Of a DNA stretch of 64,000 nt, positions 7,439-16,588 are shown one piece after another. Both the position numbers and the translations under genes were made by a program. This stretch comes from JANWXD01 sp037446115 (GTDB lineage: Bacteria > Acidobacteriota > Terriglobia > Bryobacterales > Bryobacteraceae), in NCBI GenBank assembly GCA_037446115.1, contig JBBIJF010000010.1, positions 62,001-126,000 on the forward strand, written 5' to 3'. The notes under the pieces were generated by a model. That model saw nothing but the letters and a program-made list of their open reading frames with translations, was not told where the DNA came from and made no database searches. The stretch's first letter is position 1. Each line of letters starts with the position of its first letter.

Positions 7439-10400
7439 ATGAAACTCATCCGTACCGCACGTGCGCGATCCGTGGCCGCCGGCCGGATCTCTCGGCCCGG
7501 CCGCGGTCTTGGTTTCGCCCTTCTGTGCTCTCTGCTGATCGCGACGTGGAGTCCAGGCACGAGTTACGCCCAGGCGGTTTACGGAAGTATCTTCGGCACC
7601 GTGACGGATCCCACCGGCGGCGTCGTTCCGAATGCCAGGATCACCATCATGGACATGGACAAGAACGTCAAGTTCGAAACGACGACGAATGCGGCGGGCA
7701 ATTACAGCCGAAGCCAACTTGTCCCGGGCCGATATCAGGTGGAGGTTGAGGCCGCCGGCTTTCGCAAGGCCGTCAGCCGCGACATCCTGGTGGGCGTAGA
7801 CGCGGCGGCACGTGTGGACTTTAAGCTGGAAGTCGGCGCGGTCACCGAACAGGTGGAGGTGACCGCGGAGGCGCCGCTGCTCAAGTCGGACCGGGCCGAT
7901 GTGGCGACCACCTTCAGCGCGAACACTCTGGTCGAGCTGCCGAATCAGGACCGGAACTTCCAGAGCTATCTGTTGCTGGTTCCGGGCTCGCAGAAGCTGG
8001 GCTGGCAGCACGCCTCGAGCGAGAACCCTCAGGGCAGCGCCCAGATCATGGTGGGCGGCCAGCACTTCAGCGGCACCGGGTATTTGCTGGACGGTACGGA
8101 TAACCAGGACCCGATTCTCGGCATCATCGTCATCAACCCGGTGATGGATTCCATCGCAGAGGCGAAAGTCATCACCCAGAACTACGATGCCGAGTTCGGT
8201 CTGGCGACCTCGGGCATGGTGACGGTACAGACCAAGTCGGGAACCAATGAGTTTCACGGCTCGGCCTTCGAGTTTTTCCGGAATAACTCCCCCGGCTTCC
8301 AGGTGTTTGCCAAGAACCCCTTCAATCCGGCCGAGCGCGAGGAAGTCCCGCCGGTCAAGTGGAACCAGTTCGGGGGCACGCTCGGAGGACCCGTCAAGAA
8401 GGACAGGCTGTTCTTTTTCGGCGATTACCAAGGGACGCGGCGCCGCACCGGCTCTTCCGTACTCACGCAGGTGCCGACCTTGAAGGCTCGCCAGGGGGAC
8501 TTCAGCGAGTATTTGGAGCCGCTCCCCGGCGCTCCGCTGGTCCGGACGACCTCCGGCCGCCTGGTGCCGCTCCAGCGGAACATGATTTTCGATCCACTCA
8601 CCGGAGACCCGGTCACCGGCGAAGGCCGGCTGGTGTTCGAAACCGACGGCGTGGTCAACAAGATTCCGCAGTCGCGGCTCAGCCCGCAGGCGCTCAATCT
8701 CATCCGGCTGCTGCCGAATCCGAACGCCACGGATCCCGGAGGCTCGCCTTTCCGGCGCAATTTTGCCGCCGGTGGCAGTGAAAAGTTCGACAGCGACCAG
8801 TTCGACACCCGCATCGACTGGTATGTGAGCGAGAAGGCGTCGCTGTTCGGCCGCTACAGCTTCGCGGATTTTCGCAAACGCGCCCCGGGCGCCTTCGGGG
8901 ATCTGCTGGGCGGGCCCGCCCTGGACAACATCTTTTTCGGCGGCCAGTCGGAGGTGCGTAACCAAAGCCTGGCGGTGGGGTATAACCACACCATCAGCCC
9001 TACCCTGTTGACCGAGATCCGGTTCGGCTTTGTGCGCTACCGCGTCAACGTCTTGCCGAACGGCGTGGGCACCACACCTGCAGCGGATGCGGGCATCCCG
9101 AACCTGAACTCGGTACCAGGCGTCAACCAGGAGCCCATCTTTACTTCAGGCATGCCGGCTTTCTTTGTGAATGGAGACGGAGGCTTTAACTTCGGATATG
9201 CGCTGGGCGTCAACCAGTGTAACTGCCCGTTGCGGCAGTCCGAGGAGCAGTTCCAGTGGGTAAGTAACACGACAAAGATCTCCGGCAACCACAGCATCAA
9301 GTTCGGGGCAGACCTGCGCTACGCGTTGCAATTACGGGTACCGAGTGACGCGCACCGGGCGGGCGAGCTGTCTTTCGATCCCGGCTACACGGGCTTGGTG
9401 CGCGGGGCCGAGACGCTCCAGGGCCTGGGGTTGGCCACGTTCATGTTGGGTCACGTCACCGCGTTTCGGCGCTTCGTCAGCCCGTTCACGGATGCCGCCG
9501 AACGCCAGAAGCGCTTCTTTTGGTATGGGCAGGACACCTGGCGTATCACACCCAGGCTGACGCTCAATTACGGTTTGCGCTGGGAGCAGGTGTTTCCCGA
9601 GAAGGTGAACGGCCGCGGGAAAGGCGGACAGTTGGACCTGCGAACCGGGGAGATCGCCGTGTTCGGCGTGGGCGGCGTCTCCGACCACGGCATCCAGGAC
9701 ATGAAGTGGACCAACTTTGCCCCGCGGCTGGGCGTAGCCTATCAAATCACCCCGAAGACGGTGGTCCGGGCCGGGTACGGTTGGAGCTACGCGCTGGGCA
9801 CGTTCGGCTCCATCTTTGGACACAACGTCACCCAGAACCTGCCGGTTCTGGCCATTCAGGATTTGCGGGCCCCCAGCGACTTCACCAGCGTTTTCACTCT
9901 CGCGCAAGGCCCGCCCACTCCGGTCTTTCCCGAACCGGGCCCGAACGGGCGCTTTCCGTTGCCCAACGGCGTGACCGGGAATGCGAGGCCCCTCAACGTC
10001 CGCATGCCGCGCAGCATGGCGTACAATGCCACGATCCAGCGTCAGATCACGCCGACGCTGTCTGTTGAGGCGGCTTTTGTCGGCAATGTCGGGCGCCATG
10101 TGTTCACCGGAGACGGACCCTCCTTCAACGTCAATGAGGCGGCCTTCGTTCCCGGAGTCGCGGATGCCAACGTGCGCAAGCCGTTCTTCGGCTTTCTGAA
10201 GCCCTTCGGCTGGACGCAGGGGATTGACTTCTACTGCAACTGCGCCACCAGCGAGTATGACTCTTTGCAGATCAAGGTTGACAAACGCTTCTCCCGGGGC
10301 TTCCAAATCAGCGGCTGGTACACGCTCAGCCGCTCGATCCAGGACGCCGGATCGTTCGAGTTTCTTTACCGGCGCGACCTGGGCCGGGGAGTGGCGGATT

Positions 10401-10981
10401 GGGACCGCAAGCACATGTTCAATATCAACGAGCTGTGGGAACTGCCCTTCGGTCGCGGCAGGCGTTTTGGGAGTCAGTGGAGCAAGGGTCTCGATCTGCT
10501 GCTCGGCGGCTGGCGCCTGAGCGGGATCACGCTGATTTACGGCGGGCTGCCCTTCACGCCGTTTTTCGACAATCCCGATCCGTCCCGGTTCATCCGTCCG
10601 AACGCCGGCCCGGGCAACCGGCCGGATCGCGGGCGCGGCAGCCCGTACCCGGCCAACCGGAGCCGGGATCAGTGGATCGTCCGGGGCCTGGGCGGTGCCT
10701 TCCTGATTCCGGCGAATAACGAGTTCGGAAACTTCGGCCGGAACACCTTGCGCGGGCCGCGGTTCTTCAACCAGGATCTCGCCTTGCACAAGGACTTCTC
10801 GATCCGGGAAACCTATAAGCTGACCGTCCGGTTCGAGACATATAACACCTTCAACACCACCAACCTCGGGCAGCCCAATGCTAACGTGACCTCTGCGGAC
10901 GCGGGCCGGATCAGTTCTTTGGCTCCCGGCGGCCTGGGGGTGATGCGCCGGATCCAGTTTGCCGCACGGCTGGCCTTCTAG
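7439..10981 (+). CDS. TonB-dependent receptor, Oar-like (second copy)
   Basis: An outer-membrane receptor of 1180 residues with the same architecture as its upstream neighbour: signal peptide (1-44, cleavage after TSYA), carboxypeptidase-regulatory-like domain (about 46-130, GSIFGTVTDPTGGVVP), plug domain (about 140-270, with GTGYLLDGTDNQDP) and a beta-barrel ending QFAARLAF with the C-terminal Phe. The ATG at 7439 has a perfect AGGAGG at 7426-7431. The two receptors share architecture but have clearly diverged across plug and barrel, so this is an old paralog pair rather than a recent duplication. Ligand unknown. Confidence 0.93.
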   Translation: MKLIRTARARSVAAGRISRPGRGLGFALLCSLLIATWSPGTSYAQAVYGSIFGTVTDPTGGVVPNARITIMDMDKNVKFETTTNAAGNYSRSQLVPGRYQVEVEAAGFRKAVSRDILVGVDAAARVDFKLEVGAVTEQVEVTAEAPLLKSDRADVATTFSANTLVELPNQDRNFQSYLLLVPGSQKLGWQHASSENPQGSAQIMVGGQHFSGTGYLLDGTDNQDPILGIIVINPVMDSIAEAKVITQNYDAEFGLATSGMVTVQTKSGTNEFHGSAFEFFRNNSPGFQVFAKNPFNPAEREEVPPVKWNQFGGTLGGPVKKDRLFFFGDYQGTRRRTGSSVLTQVPTLKARQGDFSEYLEPLPGAPLVRTTSGRLVPLQRNMIFDPLTGDPVTGEGRLVFETDGVVNKIPQSRLSPQALNLIRLLPNPNATDPGGSPFRRNFAAGGSEKFDSDQFDTRIDWYVSEKASLFGRYSFADFRKRAPGAFGDLLGGPALDNIFFGGQSEVRNQSLAVGYNHTISPTLLTEIRFGFVRYRVNVLPNGVGTTPAADAGIPNLNSVPGVNQEPIFTSGMPAFFVNGDGGFNFGYALGVNQCNCPLRQSEEQFQWVSNTTKISGNHSIKFGADLRYALQLRVPSDAHRAGELSFDPGYTGLVRGAETLQGLGLATFMLGHVTAFRRFVSPFTDAAERQKRFFWYGQDTWRITPRLTLNYGLRWEQVFPEKVNGRGKGGQLDLRTGEIAVFGVGGVSDHGIQDMKWTNFAPRLGVAYQITPKTVVRAGYGWSYALGTFGSIFGHNVTQNLPVLAIQDLRAPSDFTSVFTLAQGPPTPVFPEPGPNGRFPLPNGVTGNARPLNVRMPRSMAYNATIQRQITPTLSVEAAFVGNVGRHVFTGDGPSFNVNEAAFVPGVADANVRKPFFGFLKPFGWTQGIDFYCNCATSEYDSLQIKVDKRFSRGFQISGWYTLSRSIQDAGSFEFLYRRDLGRGVADWDRKHMFNINELWELPFGRGRRFGSQWSKGLDLLLGGWRLSGITLIYGGLPFTPFFDNPDPSRFIRPNAGPGNRPDRGRGSPYPANRSRDQWIVRGLGGAFLIPANNEFGNFGRNTLRGPRFFNQDLALHKDFSIRETYKLTVRFETYNTFNTTNLGQPNANVTSADAGRISSLAPGGLGVMRRIQFAARLAF

Positions 10982-10986
10982 CGGGA

Positions 10987-11024
10987 GGGCCGGCACGGGC
11001 AGCGAGGAACGCGGGCGCCGGCCC
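10987..11024. repeat. GC-rich inverted repeat downstream of the second receptor gene
   Basis: GGGCCGGC at 10987-10994 is perfectly complementary to GCCGGCCC at 11017-11024, leaving a 22-base loop. There is no T-run, so it is not a canonical intrinsic terminator, but it begins six bases after the receptor stop codon and could stabilise the transcript 3' end. Confidence 0.35.
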
Positions 11025-11066
11025 GCCGGTTGTCGCCGCGCGCGGCGGATCGGCCCGCGTACCTTG

Positions 11067-11072
11067 TATACT
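11067..11072 (+). promoter_or_regulatory. -10-like element TATACT upstream of the TPR gene
   Basis: TATACT matches the sigma-70 -10 consensus at five of six positions. No -35 is evident. Transcription would begin near 11079, which argues against the ATG at 11073 and for the GTG at 11133. Confidence 0.45.
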
Positions 11073-11132
11073 ATGCGGTCGATGCCCTGGGTGGCTGGAG
11101 GGACCACCCGTGTCCGCCCCCCGCAAGGTAGC

Positions 11133-12554
11133 GTGCGGGTCGCCCTGCGTCTCGGCGGGGCGGTGATGGGCGCGGCGGCGATCTTGAGCACCTGCCGTCC
11201 GACTGCGGTTCCGGAGCTGCCGCGCCTTGACACCTCCCAGTTTCTGCCGGCAGCGCGGGAAACGATCGAGGCCGCCTATGCCAAGGCCCGCTCGCGGCCG
11301 GATGATGCCGAAGCCACCGGGCAGCTGGGCATGAGCCTGCATGCCCACGGCCAGCATGCCGCCGCCGCCCTTTGCTACGAGCGGGCGCACCGGCTCGACC
11401 CGAAGGCTTTCCGCTGGCCGTATCTCCGCGGCGTCGTGCTCGCCGCCGACGGCAACTACCGGGAAGCGGCGGAGGCCTTTCGCCGGGCCCTGCGCCTGCG
11501 TCGCGACTACGTGCCGGCGCGCCTGCGCCTGGCCGAGGCGCTGCTCGCATCGGGCGACATCGCCGGGGCCCGAAGGCTCTACGAGGCTGTGGTTCGCCGC
11601 GATCCTAACCAGGCTGCGGCTCACTACGGCTTGGGCCGCGTCCGGCTGGCCGAAGGGCGGCTGGTGGAAGCCGCGGAGTCCTTCCGGGAGGCGTGTCGCC
11701 TGTTTCCCGCTTACGGGAGCGCCCACTACGCCCTGGCGCAAGCCTACCAGCGGCTGGGCCGGGCCCACCAAGCCGGCCCTCATCTGGCGGCTTACGAACA
11801 GCACAAGACCGACGTGCCCCCGGCGCGCGACGACGTTATGGAGGAAGTGGCGCGCTTTAAGCGGGACCCGCTCGATCTGATCCGCCGCGCGACGGAAGCA
11901 GACCGTGCCGGCGACCTCGAGACGGCCATCCGGCTCCACCAGGAGGCGCTGCGCCTGAATCCGGACAGTGCCCAGGCGCACGCCAACCTGGTGACGCTGT
12001 ACGGCCGCCTGAATCGCTACGAGGAAGCCGAGCGCCACTACCGCGCCGCCGTGGCCCGCAACCCGAATCTGGCCGAGAGCCACTACAATTACGGCGTGAT
12101 TTGTTTTTTTCGGGGCCGCCGCGCCGAAGCCCGGGAGGCCTTCCTGCGCGCCCTGCAAATCAACCCGCACCACGCGGAAGCGCGCCACAACTACGGCTAC
12201 CTGCTCGAAGAGCAGGGGAGGCTGGCGGAGGCGGCTGAGCAATATCGCCGCGCGTTGGAGGACAAGCCGGGCTATCAGCTCGCCCACTATCACCTGGCGC
12301 GCATTCTGGCCCACTGGGGACGTCACGAGGAGGCGATCCGGCATCTGGAAGCCGCTCTCGAGCCCGAAAACGAAAACACTCCCGGTTATCTTTACGCCCT
12401 GGCCGCCGCCCACGCCCGGCTCGGCAGGCGCGACAAGGCTCTCGCCTACGCCCGCCAGGCGCAGCAGAAGGCGGCGGCCCGCGGCCAGACGGCGCTGGCC
12501 GCCCGCATCGCACGGGACCTCGCCGGTCTCGAGCAGGCTCCGCCGGCCCGATGA
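11133..12554 (+). CDS. Exported tetratricopeptide-repeat protein
   Basis: A protein of about 473 residues, nearly all TPR helices (at least eight repeats of the pattern A-x-x-x-Y/L-G-x-x-x..., for example HYGLGRVRLAEGRLVEAAES and HYNYGVICFFRGRRAEAREA), a scaffold for protein contacts. The GTG at 11133 is preferred because the protein then opens with a signal-like segment (RVALRLGGAVMGAAAIL) and because a -10 lies at 11067-11072. ATGs at 11073 and 11082 are alternatives with a less signal-like start. A Cys at the end of the hydrophobic stretch (ILSTC) is a weak lipobox. The stop overlaps the ATG of the next gene (ATGA), so the TPR protein and the CRTAC1 lipoprotein are probably made together. 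Confidence 0.85.
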   Translation: MRVALRLGGAVMGAAAILSTCRPTAVPELPRLDTSQFLPAARETIEAAYAKARSRPDDAEATGQLGMSLHAHGQHAAAALCYERAHRLDPKAFRWPYLRGVVLAADGNYREAAEAFRRALRLRRDYVPARLRLAEALLASGDIAGARRLYEAVVRRDPNQAAAHYGLGRVRLAEGRLVEAAESFREACRLFPAYGSAHYALAQAYQRLGRAHQAGPHLAAYEQHKTDVPPARDDVMEEVARFKRDPLDLIRRATEADRAGDLETAIRLHQEALRLNPDSAQAHANLVTLYGRLNRYEEAERHYRAAVARNPNLAESHYNYGVICFFRGRRAEAREAFLRALQINPHHAEARHNYGYLLEEQGRLAEAAEQYRRALEDKPGYQLAHYHLARILAHWGRHEEAIRHLEAALEPENENTPGYLYALAAAHARLGRRDKALAYARQAQQKAAARGQTALAARIARDLAGLEQAPPAR

Positions 12555-14266
12555 AACGCCTCCTGGCTTGTGCAGCCTTGCTTGCGGCGGCATGCGGGCG
12601 GCAGGAATCCGTCGAAACGTCTCGGGTGCTCTTCCGTGAGGCGGCCGAAGCCGCCGGCCTGCGCTTTCACCATTTCACCGGAGCCACCGGGGAGTTTTAC
12701 ATGCCGGAGATCATGGGGGCAGGCGCCGCACTGCTGGACTACGATAACGACGGCGATCTGGATGTTTACCTCGTCCAGAGTACGGTGTTCGACCCGCGCC
12801 GCAAGCCGGAGGAGACCCTGTTCCCGCCTCCTCCGGGCTTCAAGCCGGGCAACCGCCTGTTCCGAAACGAACTGGTCCCTTCCGGTAGGCTGCGCTTCAC
12901 GGACGTGACCGACGAGGCTCGCCTGGGATACACCGGCTACTGCATGGGCGCCGCCACCGGTGATTACGACAACGACGGCTTTGTGGACCTCTACGTCACC
13001 TGTTTCGGAAGCAACGTTCTGTACCACAACGAGGGAGACGGCACTTTTCGGAACGTGACCCGGCAGGCGGGCGTGGACGATCCGCGCTGGAGTACCAGCG
13101 CTGCCTTTGTGGACTACGACCGCGACGGGGACCTGGACCTGTTCGTGCTGAACTATGTGGACTTCACGCTACGGGGCAACAAGATCTGCTATGCCGCGAC
13201 GGGCGAACGCGACTACTGCACCCCGAAAGCCTATCAGGCCGTGCCGGACCGGCTGTTCCGCAACGAGGGGAACGGACGCTTCCAAGATGTTTCGGTTTCC
13301 GCGGGCATCGCTCGTGTCTATGGCCCGGGGCTGGGCATCACTTGCAGCGATCTGAACGGGGACGGCTGGACAGACGTCTACATCGCCAATGACACCGCCG
13401 CGAACATTCTGTGGATCAATCAAAGAGACGGCACGTTCCGGGACGCGGCGCTGATGGCCGGAGCCGCCTACAGCGAGGACGGGCTTCCCAAAGCGGGCAT
13501 GGGAGTCAGCGCGGGCGATTTTGACAACGACGGCGACGACGACCTCATCGTGGTCAATTTGCGCCGCGAAGGCTGTACGCTGTTTGAAAACAACGGGCGG
13601 GGCGAGTTCCAGGACGTCACCCTGCGCCACGGTCTGGGGGCGCTGACGTTTCCCTACACAGGCTTCGGGTTGGACTGGTTCGACTACGACCGCGACGGCT
13701 GGCTGGATCTGTTTGTAGCCAACGGCGCGGTGACGCGCATCGAATCACTTCGCGGACAACGTTATCCCTTCCACGAACGCAATCTTCTTCTCCGGAATGC
13801 CGGTGCGGGCCGGGGCTTCCAGGATGTCAGTCGCCAGGGGGGAACTGCGTTCGAATTTTCGGAGGTGAGCCGGGGCGCCGCCTTCGGCGATGTGGACAAC
13901 GACGGCGACGTGGACATCGTCGTAACGAACAACAATGGTCCGGTCCGCCTCTTGCTGAACGATACGCGCACGGAGGCGAACTGGCTCGGGGTGAAACTGG
14001 AAGGCGTTCAGGACAACCGGCTGGGGCTGGGAGCCCGCGTAGGCGTGCTCGTGGCCGGCGGGCGCACGCTGTGGCGGCGGTGTCACACCGATTCCAGTTA
14101 CTTGAGCGCGAGCGCCCCCCGGGTGTACTTCGGGCTGGGCCGGGCCCAAAGCGTCGAGGGAGTTGTCGTAATCTGGCCGAACGGGACGCGGGAGCGGTGG
14201 GACAATGTCGGCCTGAACCGGCTGGTGACGCTCCGGCAAGGGACAGGAACGCCTCAGGGGTTTTGA
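12551..14266 (+). CDS. CRTAC1-family lipoprotein with FG-GAP repeats and C-terminal ASPIC/UnbV domain
   Basis: A predicted surface or periplasmic lipoprotein of 571 residues. The signal peptide ends in a lipobox, LAAC, at about residue 15. A seven-bladed-propeller-like body follows, with many calcium-binding FG-GAP/VCBS motifs (DYDNDGDLDVYL, DYDNDGFVDLYV, DYDRDGDLDLFV, DFDNDGDDDLIV, DVDNDGDVDIVV). The last ~70 residues (GLGARVGVLVAGGRTLWRR, then YFGLGRAQSVEGVVVIWPNG) are an ASPIC/UnbV domain. The family is common in acidobacteria next to TPR proteins and is assumed to mediate extracellular binding; no activity is known. Its 3' end overlaps the convergent TPR gene by 13 bases. Confidence 0.92.
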   Translation: MKRLLACAALLAAACGRQESVETSRVLFREAAEAAGLRFHHFTGATGEFYMPEIMGAGAALLDYDNDGDLDVYLVQSTVFDPRRKPEETLFPPPPGFKPGNRLFRNELVPSGRLRFTDVTDEARLGYTGYCMGAATGDYDNDGFVDLYVTCFGSNVLYHNEGDGTFRNVTRQAGVDDPRWSTSAAFVDYDRDGDLDLFVLNYVDFTLRGNKICYAATGERDYCTPKAYQAVPDRLFRNEGNGRFQDVSVSAGIARVYGPGLGITCSDLNGDGWTDVYIANDTAANILWINQRDGTFRDAALMAGAAYSEDGLPKAGMGVSAGDFDNDGDDDLIVVNLRREGCTLFENNGRGEFQDVTLRHGLGALTFPYTGFGLDWFDYDRDGWLDLFVANGAVTRIESLRGQRYPFHERNLLLRNAGAGRGFQDVSRQGGTAFEFSEVSRGAAFGDVDNDGDVDIVVTNNNGPVRLLLNDTRTEANWLGVKLEGVQDNRLGLGARVGVLVAGGRTLWRRCHTDSSYLSASAPRVYFGLGRAQSVEGVVVIWPNGTRERWDNVGLNRLVTLRQGTGTPQGF

Positions 14267-15465
14267 GGTTCGCAGGTTAAGGTCACGGCTGTAAGCCGCA
14301 GTTCGCCCTCGATGCGTGTCGTTCCGGGCGGGCGCGCGTAGTCAAGCGCCAGGCGCGCCAGGGATTCCTGCGGCGGCGTCGGGAATCGCAGCTCGGCCTC
14401 GCTCCAGGACTCGCCGCAAAGGTCATGCCCGCCGAGCGGTAGGACGGCGCCGTCTGCGAAGCGGGCCAGGGACCAGCTCAGACCGGAGGGGCACGGCACC
14501 GCTGTCGTGCGGTAGCGAAAGCGCAACCGGCAGGAGCGGCCGGCCGGCAGCAGCACGATTTGCTCCAGCAGCCGGCACCGCTCGGGCTGGCTTCCGGAAA
14601 AAGAGAACCGCACCTGACCGGCGAAAGAGAGCAACTGCGAGTGGACCCCCGGCACGCCGGCGAGCCGCCAGTCAAAGGCGGCCCCTAGCGCCGGAGCGCG
14701 GAAGTCGCCGTTGACAAGCGGCGCTTCGGCCGTCAACGGAGAATGAGGGAGGAACCGGCGCGCTGCCAGGCGGTTCCACCACTGTCGGGCCGCCGCCCCG
14801 TCCTGCGCCCGGATGAGCGCGTCGGCGTAGGCGACCAGCAGGGGCGCCTGCTCGGGTCCGCCGATCTTCAACAGGCGCTCCGCTGCGCCGGAGGCATGCT
14901 GAAGCCGGCCCTGTCGGATGAGGAAATCGAGATACTGGGCCAGAATGGGCACGCGGTCCGGGATGACCTCCCGGAGAATCTCCGCTCCGTCCGGGCTGAT
15001 GCGCCAGCAGAGGTCAAACAGGGCCGACTGATCGAAGTAAGCTATCTCGGCGGCCGCATGAGCCCAGCGGAAGAAATGCCTGCGGTCGCCGCGACGAAAG
15101 TAAAAGTTGGCTAGGGCCCACAGCGGCTCGTAGGTCCGGTCGAAGCGCGCCGCTTCGAGCAGCAACGACTCGGCTCTGCCGAGATCGCCCGCAAATTCCG
15201 CCCGCAACGCCAGCTCGATCCGGGCGGCCGTGTGATACGGGTTCAGGCGCACGGCCGCCTGGAGATCTTCCGTGGAGCCTGAGGCAAAGCGGTACTCGGC
15301 GTTGGCCGGCGCGACAGCCGCGGCGCGCTGCGCGGCCCCGGGCCTTCGGGAACGGAAGAGCCAGTCCGCCCAGGCTCGCTCGAGGGACTCGTAGCCGGCC
15401 GCGAACAGCACAGCCGCCAGAGCCAGTGCGCACAATGCGCGCGCAACTTCGGCAGCCCCGCCCAT
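14254..15465 (-). CDS. TPR-like membrane-anchored protein of unknown function
   Basis: A protein of about 403 residues with one N-terminal membrane helix (ARALCALALAAVLFAAGYE) and an outward domain. Residues about 60-235 are helical repeats of TPR/SEL1 character (AAVRLNPYHTAARIELALRA, AESLLLEAARFDRTYEPLWA). The C-terminal ~160 residues are beta-rich (LVNGDFRAPALGAAFDWRLA, FSGSQPERCRLLEQIVLLPA, SCRLRFRYRT) and resemble a carbohydrate-binding jelly-roll that begins NGDF, as in CBM-like modules; this is inference from pattern. The ATG at 15465 has no ribosome site but a -10-like TAGCGT sits seven bases upstream. It is divergent from the FecR-like gene. Confidence 0.75.
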   Translation of the reverse strand: MGGAAEVARALCALALAAVLFAAGYESLERAWADWLFRSRRPGAAQRAAAVAPANAEYRFASGSTEDLQAAVRLNPYHTAARIELALRAEFAGDLGRAESLLLEAARFDRTYEPLWALANFYFRRGDRRHFFRWAHAAAEIAYFDQSALFDLCWRISPDGAEILREVIPDRVPILAQYLDFLIRQGRLQHASGAAERLLKIGGPEQAPLLVAYADALIRAQDGAAARQWWNRLAARRFLPHSPLTAEAPLVNGDFRAPALGAAFDWRLAGVPGVHSQLLSFAGQVRFSFSGSQPERCRLLEQIVLLPAGRSCRLRFRYRTTAVPCPSGLSWSLARFADGAVLPLGGHDLCGESWSEAELRFPTPPQESLARLALDYARPPGTTRIEGELRLTAVTLTCEPQNP

Positions 15466-15472
15466 GTTTTCC

Positions 15473-15478
15473 ACGCTA
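15473..15478 (-). promoter_or_regulatory. Extended -10 element (TGC-TAGCGT) directly upstream of the TPR-like gene
   Basis: On the minus strand TAGCGT is preceded by TGC and followed after seven bases by the ATG at 15465, which would put the transcript start at or next to the start codon. Confidence 0.4.
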
Positions 15479-15560
15479 GCATGGGGGCCGCAAGCACTCT
15501 CAAGTTCCCGCCGCGGCTGCCGATCTATGTTTTGTCGGAATCCGTGTTGGGGAGGACACT

Positions 15561-16466
15561 GTGATGACAGAAAAGGCGCCGCGGCAGGCATCGCGCATTT
15601 GTTTGGTTTTTTTGGCAGGGACCTTGAGCGTCTGGGGAGCCGGAAATGCCATTGGAGTTGCGACCAGCAAAGGGAAATTCCTCGTAAACCAGGCTCCCGT
15701 GGCCGGACAGGCGAGCCTGATCGAAGGCTCAACCATCGAGACGGAGAGTGCGCCGTCGGAAGTACGTTTGTTCGGAGGAGCGTGGCTCCGTCTGGGAGCG
15801 CTTTCGCGCGGCCGTGCGCACCGCGACCGGTTTGTGCTGGAACGGGGCGAAGGACAGATGGACCGCAGCTCCGGCTACCGGCTGGAAGCCGGCAACCTTC
15901 GGATCCTGCCGGCGCAAAGTGCCCGGATTCGGGTAACGGACAACGGTATCGTCCAGGTGGCGGCACTGGCCGCACCTGTCGAGGTCAGGGAGGCCGGCGG
16001 GGCGCTGCTGGCCACGATCTTGCCCGGGATGGCGCTGCAGTTTCAGGCGCAGCCCGCCGGAGCGACGCCCCCTTACGTGCTGAGCGGTTGTGTTCGTGAG
16101 GCGGACGGCCGCTATTGGATCGAAGATCCCGCCCTCGGCATCCGGATCCCGCTGGAGGGAGAGGATCTCAAGGCTCATGTCGGCCGCCCGGTGGAGATCC
16201 GCGGGGTGGGAGGAACATCCCATGATCCAGGCGATCCGCGTCCCGTACGCGTGCTGAGCGCAACTCCGGTCGCGGGAGCCTGCGCGGCCGGAGGGGCCGG
16301 CGCAACGGGCTCGACCCAGTCTCGCCAAACGGGTCCTTCGGGCAAAACGGGCATGAGTGGCGCCAAAAAGGCGATCCTGGCGGGCATCGTCGTGGCGGGC
16401 GCAGCCGCCGGAGCCGCAGTGGCTCTCGAAGAACCGGAAGAAGAACCCCGCACCATCAGCCGCTAA
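15561..16466 (+). CDS. Exported FecR-like beta-strand protein with C-terminal membrane helix
   Basis: A protein of about 300 residues, not assigned to a named family with certainty. It has a signal peptide or N-terminal anchor (ICLVFLAGTLSVWGAG), then a beta-rich region about 35-150 that resembles FecR/CzcE-like domains (LVNQAPVAGQASLIEGSTIE, LFGGAWLRLGALSRGRAH, VQVAALAAPVEVREAGG), a second beta region to about 235, a Gly/Ser/Thr linker and a C-terminal helix (KKAILAGIVVAGAAAGAAVA) followed by an acidic tail. Similar acidobacterial proteins are annotated only as hypothetical. GGGGAGG at 15549-15555 serves either the GTG at 15561 or the ATG at 15564. Confidence 0.75.
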   Translation: MMTEKAPRQASRICLVFLAGTLSVWGAGNAIGVATSKGKFLVNQAPVAGQASLIEGSTIETESAPSEVRLFGGAWLRLGALSRGRAHRDRFVLERGEGQMDRSSGYRLEAGNLRILPAQSARIRVTDNGIVQVAALAAPVEVREAGGALLATILPGMALQFQAQPAGATPPYVLSGCVREADGRYWIEDPALGIRIPLEGEDLKAHVGRPVEIRGVGGTSHDPGDPRPVRVLSATPVAGACAAGGAGATGSTQSRQTGPSGKTGMSGAKKAILAGIVVAGAAAGAAVALEEPEEEPRTISR

Positions 16467-16588
16467 GACCGGCGCACCATTAGAACGTCGCGACACCGCC
16501 TGCCGTTTCAGAACGGTGCGGGCCCCCGCGGCCCTGTCTCCGGGTTGTTCCTTCACCGGCGAGTTTCACGGTATCCTAGACCTTGTCT

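Noticed and set aside
6941..8989. Long minus-strand frame antisense to the two TonB-dependent receptors
   Set aside because: No recognisable domain, ribosome site or promoter; the receptors on the plus strand explain the region fully.
9332..12593. Overlapping long minus-strand frames opposite the second receptor and the TPR gene
   Set aside because: Same GC effect; no protein-like features, and the plus-strand genes have signal peptides, motifs and ribosome sites.
15549..15570. Frameshift at the start of the FecR-like gene (GTG followed at once by ATG)
   Set aside because: Both codons are in the same frame, so it is only a choice between two start codons.
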